DNA of 64,000 nucleotides, from positions 36,595 through 100,594 of the forward strand of contig JAJNNX010000084.1 in NCBI GenBank assembly GCA_023159155.1, given 5' to 3'. The stretch is from Ustulina deusta. Lineage: Eukaryota; Ascomycota; Sordariomycetes; Xylariales; Xylariaceae. Both the position numbers and the translations under genes were made by a program. The notes under the pieces were generated by a model. The model was given only the letters and a program-made list of their open reading frames with translations. It did not search any database and was not told where the DNA came from. Shown here piece by piece: positions 56,181-64,000 of the stretch (its first letter is position 1; each line of letters begins with the position of its first letter).

Positions 56181-56717
56181 CTAGGCACTCGTAGGAGGGT
56201 TCGCAGCATCCAACATCATCATGGCACCGTCCTTCGCTAGCCTGTCGGTAGCCTTGTTGCCTTCGATGTTTTTATGTCCGGGTATCCATTTGACTGTAAC
56301 GCCTGGTTCGTGTGTTGTCGCTAGCTCTTTGAAGCGTTTAAAAATGTTCCTTGATGTCTCCGGCGGGATCCCGTTCAGCCCGTCCACGACAGATGTGTTG
56401 TCCAGACAGACGAATAATCGTTTGTGGCGTCCAACGGCTCTTGCTGCTGCTAGCCCCATGAGCGCGCCGTATACTTCGGCGTCTACTACCTCTGCTTGAA
56501 GCAGCCTGCCTTTGCCTTGGCAGACCTCCTGTGTGGTTCCGCCTTTCCTGATCGTGTAGCCCCAACCCGTACGGGTGACACCTTGGTCTTGATCTCCTAT
56601 TTGTGACCCACCCGAGTAGACTATGAGGTTATGTCCCGCATCTATTTTGCCCAGCCATTCCCGGAACAATTTAGCTTCTTCGTCTTTATTGCCGCGCTGT
56701 GGCGGTTTGGTGAACAA
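56181..56717 (-). mobile_element. LINE RNase H-domain fragment, second family
   Basis: A 178-residue minus-strand frame: LIVYSGGSQIG in place of DGS, GRLLQAEVVDAEVYGALMGL with the Glu, RLFVCLDNTSVVDGL with the Asp, VKWIPGHKNIEGNKATDRLA with the final His/Asp. These are the four catalytic blocks of RNase HI as carried by LINE ORF2. The first block reads YSGGS where YTDGS is usual, so the first catalytic Asp is lost (GAC/GAT to GGx). The sequence differs from the LINE at 59.2 kb, so it is another family. Confidence 0.75.
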
Positions 56718-57260
56718 CGGCCTGCTAAAATCTGGTCGTGGAAACGCAGGGACGAGCTGGTAGCAGCGTTATAGCCTTGTTGGCCTGTAGCGTTCGGAAG
56801 CGGTACTGCTTCAGCTGGTGTGACAGTTGGCCAAACGGTCCAATTCCAAGCGAGAAGCCGACTAGCTCCAATAACTATCGAACTACGAGCGGGAACGGAA
56901 GCGGCCTACAGTATTAGTGGATCTCCGTTTTCCTTGTAATGGTTGCTCCATGTGCAGGGATTAGAAACATGGTTTGGTACATCGGATCACAGGAAAAGAC
57001 TAGCAGATACAGAGACTGCGAAAGGGCGTCGTCTCAAGCGTAGAAGGCTGTGACGTAGATGAGGTCAAAGGATGCCGTAAAGTCCTGTTTAATTCGTAGA
57101 ACAAAATCAACTTTCTTATTATTTAATCCCCTTTGTACCGCTCGGAGATGGATTGGCAGCTATCGATGAATGCTTGGATATCTACTTATGGCGCAACCAA
57201 CCTTTGCCTAAGGCCACCTCGAGATCGTATTTGAGCTTGGGCAACTCCTGCTTGACATAC
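56718..57260. other. No supported gene
   Basis: Likely more remains of the LINE to its left, plus unassigned sequence. No intact frame is seen. Confidence 0.35.
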
Positions 57261-58061
57261 TTAACGAGAAGTCTGCCTAGTACATGCAGGGCATTGACTC
57301 TCTCCGGTCCCCCCAACCTGTAGCTGGCGTTCCCATTGCTTGATAGTAGGTACCAATATTGTCACGGTGAGCTGAGCCATCATCTGGATCCATTCATCAC
57401 GAGGTGATGCTTCATCATACTCAACCCACCAATCTGTCAAACGTTGGCCGGTGTGTATAGTTCGAGTAAGTAGTCTGGAGTCGGCGGAAATAACACCGGG
57501 CTCGAAAACCTGGCCATCTTGAATGTCGATTAAGTCATCCATAGCCGTCTGTTGTATGAAGGCAGCAGCAAACAAATCACCCAGGATCTTGTTTCTTCTC
57601 CGAGCCGACATGTTGAAGAAGGCTTCATTGGCAATATCTTTGAACTTTTCGTACGTCTTGGGGCCATCATATGACGTGTCGCTTTTCGGTTGAAGAACGT
57701 CTGAGTAGGAAATATGGATGTTGTGGCGTTCAAGAACGGCTAATATATATATGGTTAATGGGGGTTTATAGAATCGGTAGTGGTAGCGGGGACTTGCTAT
57801 TCATAGCTCGAAGTTTGTCGAGACCGATCGTAGGTGGTAGCTGGATGACGTCTTCTAGTGTGGCTGTCCTGTTTATACGAATCCTTGTAAGTCGTGCCTC
57901 GTGGCAATAGGTAGCGATACTTACCGGACAGCCTCAGCAAGAACAATTGCCTAGATTTGTTCTGGATCTGGGCAGCCGACTTCAATGGCTCGCCCATGAC
58001 GTGGGCAGAAGGGCGCACCGCAGTTGTCGCACCGACGGCCGGGTGAGATTTGGAACGGCAT
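57261..58061 (-). pseudogene. Conserved fungal protein of unknown function with N-terminal CxxC motif, broken
   Basis: The ATG at 58061 begins MPFQISPGRRCDNCGAPFCP with RHG next, a short Cys/His motif. TAG at 57,951-57,953 interrupts PDPEQI-AIVLAEAVR, where a Gln is expected (CAG to TAG). After an intron (donor GTAAGT near 57,934), LEDVIQLPPTIGLDKLRAMN follows, then in another frame KSDTSYDGPKTYEKFKDIAN, RRNKILGDLFAAAFIQQTAM, DWWVEYDEASPRDEWIQMMA. The parts resemble a family of fungal hypothetical proteins that share a CxxC N-terminus and a helical C-terminus. I do not know their function. A TA-rich run near 57,740 lies between the pieces. Confidence 0.5.
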
Positions 58062-58131
58062 GTTAGGTAGGAAAGGGCAGGGACCTAGGGCACGAGGTGA
58101 GGGTAATCGCCTGGCTGTTGTGGTGATGGTA

Positions 58132-58162
58132 GGTAGTAGTAGTAGTAGTAGTAGTAGTAGTG
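58132..58162 (+). repeat. (GTA)n microsatellite
   Basis: About ten GTA/AGT triplets lie in a row just upstream of the CxxC gene, in its 5' leader on the minus strand (TAC/ACT repeats). Confidence 0.9.
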
Positions 58163-58264
58163 ATGGCGGGGATCTGAAGAATAAGGCTTGAAGAGAGGGT
58201 CGGCGATTCCGTGTTGTGTGTGGTTGATAAAAACTAAAGATGTAGATGGGTGACGGAGCACCCA

Positions 58265-59021
58265 TTCAGTGTGGCTAGTGTGGCTTCGGTAGCCACTGGC
58301 CCCCTAGGGTGGCCGCTAGTCTCATCTACACTCCAACATCAATCCCACCCACCCTAGAACCTACCTAGGTAGCCTAAGGAGCTACATGCGACTTGTTGCT
58401 CTATGTGCTTTCTGCTTGACGCGACGCGGTGATAGCGGACGTGGAAACGCGTCAAAGCGCCTTTCGCCAAATGCATCGATCTTCCACAACATGCTTCGAA
58501 CGAGGATATCATCCTATCAGCTTCTTGAAGGAGATCAGAGACTCTAACCTCGTAGTTGTATTCCTTAAAAAGCAGAAGGTGGCCCAACCTAGAAATTAGC
58601 CAGTTTGTACCGGAGGAACAAATTTAAAGAAAATAAGCGTGCACAGCCACAAAGTGGCGCGCCGGCTAGCTTACCCTAGACACAGTGGCCAAGTACTAAT
58701 ACTAAGTACCAATTTCTACTGCTTTGGAAGTACCTATGCTCTTCTGGATGGTGTGGTTGGTACGGGCAATGCCAAAACGACCTCGAACGTATGGAATAAA
58801 GATGTCTTCAAGCCAATCCTTAGCAATAGAGTTACTTGTCTACCCTTTGGGCGAAAATTTAAAGCGCCAGTCTTCGTATTGTTGCGCTACAACAGGGCAC
58901 AACAGAATATTCGGGCTTATCCTATTCGCCGGGATTACATACAGAAGAGCTATCATCTCCTCCTAGCTCAATGGTTGGTCAGTAAGCACCTCAGGACGGC
59001 GTAATTGTCGTAACGATTGAT
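58265..59021. other. Intergenic, nothing recognised
   Basis: No family-like frames. CCTACCTAGGTAGCC near 58,360 is a small palindrome without clear role. Confidence 0.35.
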
Positions 59022-59212
59022 ATGTTTCTTGAGCACCAGAAACAGGCTACGCAGCAGATCGCCCTTCTTCAAGAGCGTGTCCAGTCGCTTGAAGATGCTG
59101 AGGACATGGCAATTGACGCCGTGCGAGAGATACGTGACGGGGTTATTCCGCGAGTCGAACAACACCACGAGAGCCTTGAAGCCCTAGCGGCAGCTATTAA
59201 TCGAAACCCTTA
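59022..59212 (+). pseudogene. Coiled-coil gene fragment cut by a LINE
   Basis: The ATG at 59022 begins MFLEHQKQATQQIALLQERV with QSLEDAEDMAIDAVREI next, a heptad-like helical stretch of about 55 residues. It runs into the end of an opposite-strand LINE at about 59,210. The beginning looks like an authentic gene start, but nothing of the rest remains, so its identity is unknown. It could also be a short piece copied with the LINE. Confidence 0.35.
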
Positions 59213-60660
59213 CTGCTTGAACTTCCGGGACTGCTTGGAAGGGTCGAAAACTTCGGGGATTGTTTCAGACGACGTTAACATTCTGATTGACTTGTATGGC
59301 GGGAGGGGGACTTTTGATGTGCAGGATGGAAAAAGAGGGTATACTGTTTTGCATCCGAGGCCCTTGAATTGCCCTAGGACCCGCGTCTGTTCTGAGAATC
59401 TGATGGCATTGACGGCTGTTTTACGCTTGTTCAAGACTGCCCGGAGGTCTCCTCGTCCTAGTATACGGCCTAGTTCCTGGTTCCGGAGGTCCTTAAATTG
59501 TCGACACTGGAACAGTACGTGGAGTACGGTTTGTCGCCTTTCGCCGCAGCTGCACTTTGGGTCCGTAATGTCCGGGACCTTGCGTTTGAAGAGGAAATCC
59601 CTGAGGCCGATCTTCTCTGTGCGTAGTTGGACTAAAATTGCGCTGTGCCGTTTGTTAAGATCTTCGTGAAGCTCGAGTACTTTTCGTGTCGGTTTAGGGG
59701 TGTGCCGGAATGTGGTTCTGCCTTTGGTTTCGATCCGCCAGCTCACTTCCCAGTGTCTCTTGGCCTCTTTGTGGTTCCACGTTTTCAGGGTTGCCTTGAG
59801 CGAGAATAGCTCTTCCGGTTGTGCTGCTTTCTGGCCTCGGGTACCATCTCCTCTCCATCCGGTGGCTTCCTTGGCTGCCTGGTCGGCCTCCTCATTTCCT
59901 GGAATGCCTCTATGGGCCGGGATCCATCGGATTTCCACGGGTAGGCCGTCTTCCTGTAGGTCCTGGATCCGTCGCGCGATTCCTTTTAGGAGGTATGCTC
60001 CTGATTTCCCTAGTGGCGTAGCCGACGATCTGATGGCCGCCTGGTTGTCGGTGTATATTACGACCTTGTCTCTTTTGTGTCCTTGTTGTCGATCTTCTTG
60101 TGCTATTTGTAGCGCCATGCTGATGCCTTGGAGTTCTCCAGCGTATACCGTCGACACGGTGTCACTGCCCATATACGCTCTTTCTGTCTGTTTTATCATG
60201 GGACATACGGCTGCTGCGCCAATGTGCCCGTCGATACCACTTCCGTCGGTGTAAATAAGGATAGAGTTCTTCCCACTTTCAAGTTCTCTTCGGTGTTCAG
60301 ATTCTGCCTGTTCTGTATCCGCCCCTGTGCGTGTTGTTGGGCCCTCCCACCATGGGGGCGTGACGTAAGGGGGTATTATTTCTTGGTCTAGCCCGGTAGG
60401 TTCTCTCCTTCCTTGCAGTTCTTGATAGATTCTCTTAAGCGGGCTCGTGTATTTCTGCTTGTCTTCTGTCTCGAACCTGTGCTTCTCTAGTTCGGGGGTA
60501 TCTTGGCTCGAAAGGGTTTTTTCTATTGTTTCCGCATTATGTTTCTAGATCTGTTGTTGTATTGGGGGGAGGTATGACTCGATGTTGAGGGCCGGCCTCG
60601 ATGTTGCTTTGAAGGCTCCTGTTATCGTTCTATCATTGTGCTAGAACGTCTCCCAGCTAG
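59210..60660 (-). mobile_element. Tad-type LINE, 3' part of ORF2 with RNase H and zinc knuckle
   Basis: The minus-strand frame from about 60,270 downward reads ILIYTDGSGIDGHIGAAAV, TVYAGELQGISMALQIAQED, VVIYTDNQAAIRS, VEIRWIPAHRGIPGNEEADQ, the full set of RNase HI residues (D, E, D, H-D). Then KRHWEVSWRIETKGRTTFR and a Cys-rich end (CSCGERRQTVLHVLFQC) follow. The reverse transcriptase and ORF1 are absent; the segment 60,270-60,660 carries less clear linker text (EPTGLDQEIIPPYV). The element is a 5'-truncated copy, as is usual for LINEs. RNase H itself looks intact. Confidence 0.8.
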
Positions 60661-61835
60661 AGCTATTCCTGCTTCGCGCGAAGAAAGTCACCGCCCTTCT
60701 GGGAGACGCAGGAGGTGCTCGTAAAGATCCGGCTCAACACCCGGGAGATGATGCTGCAAGAGGGCAGAGTTGGAGATACTACCTGACCTAAAATCCTCTC
60801 GCCTCGCGCGCTACGGTATGTTTTGCTTGGGTTTTCTAGTCGCTGGCTGCGTCAACCGCCACTAGCAGACGGTCGACCCTAGCGAAGCCGCATGCAATCA
60901 CCGTCGAAAGGCGTCTGATGATATTTACGGAAGTCAAATATTGCCAAGAACCTGCGATTTGGTGCATCAGCTGCATCTAGCTGCAATACAGCGGTAAGGC
61001 GGATGCCGCGAGCAGCGGCGAGGCAAACAAGACTTTTCACTCTACCACTGGGCTAGACCAATGAACCACACTCCCACAGAGGAACAATGTCGACCATTTG
61101 TTGCCACCACCACTGGTGCTGTCGCTTCATGTGTCTCCAATCGTAGTTGTGTCTCCCTTACATTAAATCTCTGCGGCTCACTATCCATACTGTTAATCTT
61201 GAACACGGCTTTTGGCCGCGGAGGAAGGAAGGCCCAGGCGTATAACATCAACCAATGGGGATGACATCCTAATGCTGTTGTAACCATTGCTGGTAATATC
61301 ATTACCACCCGAAGTTTTACGAACCAATTAGTGAGATAATAGCCATCTGACCGATACCTCTTGTCTAGGTAAACTTAGAGCCCAAAATTTTAGAGTTACC
61401 ATTCCCAATGCATAATTGCCTAGAACTCATCCTTTTCTTAAAAAAAAAATCATTCATGCATAGTATTGTATATCAAAAATATGTGAACTTTTTTCCTTCC
61501 TATAACGGCTGAATATACTACGTATTGTAATCATATATCAAGTTGCTAGCGTAGAATAGGGTCATCTGTGATGAAAAATATTCAAGCTTCGTTTTTAACG
61601 GTATAAACTACCATGTTTCGTAGGAACCCTCGCGGGAGATTTTGGCTAATACAACAGCAGCAACTACAACAAAAATGTACCACTTACTGTAGTCAAGCGC
61701 GCCCAAACTGAGAATCTGCAAGGCTAGGACAAGCGAAGCTGCACGGGATCTGAATAGGGTTTCATCCCGGCCCCCTCGTCTCAAACGTCCCACTCACGGA
61801 TTCCTCGCGCGATATTACCTGCCGGAACCAACAAT
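60661..61835. other. No supported gene; possible tRNA-like box at 61,040
   Basis: The minus strand at 61,056-61,040 reads TAGCCCAGTGGTAGAGTG, like the A box of a tRNA gene, but I find no B box or cloverleaf. An A run (61,440-61,449) and A+T-rich sequence follow. No coding frame is convincing. Confidence 0.4.
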
Positions 61836-62326
61836 CTATCCCATTACGAAAGTGTATATGCCTATGCCTTGACACAGTCGAGCCCTACTACCAACGCAAG
61901 TCATAGTCCAAAGGCGTTCTATCCCAGTCTCAACATAGTACACGCAAGCAGCGGTAAATGCTTGGTATTCCACCTCCATAATGTCGCTGGGCGAGGCACC
62001 AGCTCGCTTTGCTTCGACAAATAACAGCGTCCCGGCTGTTTGAGCGTGGCTGTCTATCTCTTCTACGACGAGGTCGACCCGCCTAAGCTCGCCAGGCTGG
62101 TGCGTTGGTGGTTGCTGGGATGAAACAACCCACTTGGATTCGGTGAAGACAACGCGTGCTCCCACAGCCGAGCGGTTGCCCACTCCGGATACTGCTGAGC
62201 ATCCGTCCATAATCGCTGCAGCCGCCCGTCTGTAATGATGGACATTTGGTAGAATTCCTTCACTAGGATAGATTGGATCGGGGTTAATGTGTAAGAGGTT
62301 ATATTAACCGCACATCTATCCAACAC
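61836..62326 (-). pseudogene. PD-(D/E)xK-like fungal protein, frameshifted
   Basis: The first frame reads LTPIQSILVKEFYQMSIITD and LQRLWTDAQQYPEWATARLW; after a frame change near 62,158 it continues VVFTESKWVVSSQQPPTHQP, ELRRVDLVVEEID, TAGTLLFVEAKRAGASPSDI and YQAFTAACVYYVET. RVDLVVEE followed by LLFVEAKRAG has the spacing of the PD-(D/E)xK nuclease motif (Asp, then Glu-x-Lys), as seen in a widespread fungal accessory-gene family. Its end after LWTMTCVGSRARL is lost. Nuclease activity is an inference from the motif; no partner gene is adjacent. Confidence 0.6.
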
Positions 62327-62639
62327 CGAGACAGAGCTTACATGACTATGTAAATAGTTACAAGCTTCAACCTAGGTTAGGCAACACTTAAGGCCTGAAC
62401 TCTCTAGTAACTACATTTTTTCCACATCTTTTTTCTGCCACGAATGAAACAAGAATCAATATTATCATGGCCGCTTTTAACACGCGCTGTATAAGTATTA
62501 GGGCCTAACACACGTGCTATAGAAGGATTGGTTAAAAATGTTAAAAAGTGCAGATTCATTGGGCGCAAACTGATAGATTAGCAAATTGCTGTCAAGTATC
62601 GTTTCTCGTTAAACCTCGTTCCTGATGAAACCTTGTGCT
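62327..62639. other. Intergenic, nothing recognised
   Basis: A+T-rich short stretch between two pseudogenes. Confidence 0.35.
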
Positions 62640-62945
62640 TTGGTCGTGGGATGATGCTGCGCCGTCTCTGAAGCCAGCTTTGGCAGCAAGCTTGTCCCAG
62701 TTGACCTAACCCTGCATTAGATACTGCGAAGGGGCTTGGAGAGAGGGAGTGTGAGTAAGGAACGTACAGCGGATACAGGGGGGAGGGGCAGTGGGAGGAG
62801 GTAGAACGCTAAACTTGCCCTGCGTTGGTGTGATTGTGGTCCGTGCCGCGCCGAGATTGCCTCTGGGATAGGTAGGAAGGTAGCTGTAATACTAGTAGTA
62901 GCTGCCCCACGCGTTCGCCTAGTGTCAGATATAAGCGATGGCATG
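62640..62945 (-). pseudogene. Promoter module copy 2 with truncated MYB-like gene
   Basis: On the minus strand the promoter module (GGGGCAGCTACTACT, GGCGCGGCACGGACC, GTTTAGCGTTCTACC) is followed directly by the intron of the MYB-like gene (GTACGTTCC near 62,766) and its second exon, VNWDKLAAKAGFRDG. The first exon is deleted, with the junction near 62,768. The second exon then diverges from the copy at 48.7 kb. Confidence 0.7.
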
Positions 62946-63419
62946 CAATTGGGTTGGCTATCAATGTCACCGGCAAAGATAATCTTTACTATTTACCGGC
63001 CAAGGTGTGCGAAGTCAGACCAGGTCAGCCTGCAAACCCGAGTGATTTGCAAAGGCAGCAGATAAGTCGCTTGGCGGAGCGAGCACAAAGCTAACGTTGA
63101 TTATCAAGCATCACCGTAATCAAACATTTTCGGATATAACTTCGATGCCCTCGGCACCATCGTGGCATCCGCGGTCTACGTGCATCCCGAATTTATGGCG
63201 CTGTTGCGGCTTGTAGTTGGTAAACCGCCTTCCAGAAGCGAAGTCTGACTCAAGTACCCGTGCTATCTGTGATAATGGTGGTACGACTCTCTAAGTAATT
63301 GAAAATAAGACACATACACGTCGCAAATTGTTTTCGTATGTCGGCTGGGAAGAGTGTCACTAGGCCAGTTTCGAAGGCGCAAGCACATTGAGTCGACATG
63401 GGCTTTTGGGAATCTTCTG
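62946..63419. other. Intergenic, nothing recognised
   Basis: The 3' side of the last pseudogene. No gene is supported. Confidence 0.35.
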
Positions 63420-64000
63420 TTAAGGTGGTCTATCGTCGAAGAGGTCTCTGTTTGGTCGTTTTGCATACCAGAACACGAGGTGCTCGCGTATATCGGCGCC
63501 GAATTCATAATGCCAGGCCTCGGAAATCTCTCTTGCCACCTCATCACTTACGTCGATCCATCCAGCGCTATCGACGCCACCCTCGTGCCTTGCTAGCGTG
63601 GTAATATCAAAGCGGTGCCCACACACCTCTGGGTGGACCAATTGTATTGTTGATGCGGACGTTGGACGGGGCGCTTGACCAGCAGGTGCGTAACATTACC
63701 ACTTCGCCAAAGCCTACAACCAGAATATGGGTACCATGGATGTATTCCGGTTTTATGGCGATGGGTTCCGGCCGGACAAATTCCTTCGTCGTTAGATTTC
63801 GAAGGACCCACGGCTGATCTTTAGGGAAGTAGGTGGAGGCTCCTAGGATGATCCGCTGGCCTCTTGCTGCGAATGCTGGATCTTTCCCTCTGCCTAGAGA
63901 CTTGCAATGCCGGAGTAGACGCCATGCTTCAGTCCTAGGATCGACGAAATCTTGTATGTCGGAAACGCTTGGGTCGGCAAAATGAGAAAGCGCAAATGGG
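63420..64000 (-). pseudogene. 3' part of a fungal F-box-family-like protein, frameshifted, continues past the window
   Basis: From the window edge the minus strand is open: DPRTEAWRLLRHCKSLGRGK, STYFPKDQPWVLRNLTTKEF with VRPEPIAI and KPEYIHG next, then VVGFGEVVMLRTCWSS. After a frame change at about 63,619 it reads HRFDITTLARHEGGVDSAGW, DEVAREISEAWHYEFG and ends at TAA 63,420-63,422, where a Gln codon (CAA) is expected. The text resembles a family of fungal hypothetical proteins that start with an F-box; the start of the gene lies outside. The identification is tentative. Confidence 0.5.

Noticed and set aside
58132..58162. CRISPR-like or coding repeat
   Set aside because: Simple GTA triplet run without spacers.
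59022..59669. 215-codon coiled-coil protein
   Set aside because: Only the first about 63 codons are independent; the rest is antisense to the LINE ORF2.

Overview
The window is genomic DNA of a filamentous ascomycete (Pezizomycotina, most like a Sordariomycete). The signs are genes with short GT-AG introns and TACTAAC-like branch sites, a Zn2Cys6 regulator, a HET protein, a BYS1-family secreted protein, and a retrotransposon bleached to A+T in the way expected of repeat-induced point mutation (RIP). No bacterial-style operons, CRISPR array or rRNA genes were seen.

Layout. (1) 1-8.7 kb is ordinary core genome with intact genes: an RRM nucleolar protein (5' part), a YFH7-like P-loop kinase with three exons, a small conserved protein, a PRELI/MSF1 mitochondrial lipid-transfer protein and a nine-exon LtrA-type membrane protein. 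(2) 10.1-17.2 kb is one complete Ty3/Gypsy LTR retrotransposon, read on the minus strand, with two 318-bp LTRs, a 5-bp target duplication, and reverse transcriptase and integrase remnants mutated beyond function. (3) 17.2-29.6 kb is gene-poor. It holds a divergent Zn2Cys6 regulator / NmrA-like reductase pair, a BYS1 gene with three small indels, a broken short-chain dehydrogenase and two pairs of dispersed repeats. (4) 29.6-64 kb is an accessory island. It begins with a DUF3435 tyrosine recombinase-like gene, the superfamily of Starship 'captain' recombinases. This gene carries a C-terminal string of C2H2 fingers and two chromodomain-like modules, and a solo LTR sits five bases after its stop codon. 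Downstream come an F-box gene, a SNF2-type ATPase, an HNH-domain gene, a HET gene, a dynamin-like GTPase pseudogene, a PIF1-like helicase fragment, a PD-(D/E)xK-like pseudogene, several fungal gene families of unknown function, and pieces of LINE (Tad-type) and hAT elements.

How it fits together. The left end is a conserved block under selection. The right end looks like a recombinationally active, decaying region. Many of its genes carry one or a few stop codons of the C-to-T or G-to-A type, or small frameshifts, while HET, F-box and the chromodomain/zinc-finger half of the recombinase gene stay open. A promoter plus small MYB-like gene occurs in one nearly complete and two partial copies in the island, which shows local duplication. 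The most notable candidate is the recombinase/zinc-finger/chromodomain architecture and the possibility that it marks a Starship-like mobile region. The boundaries of such an element could not be demonstrated from this window.
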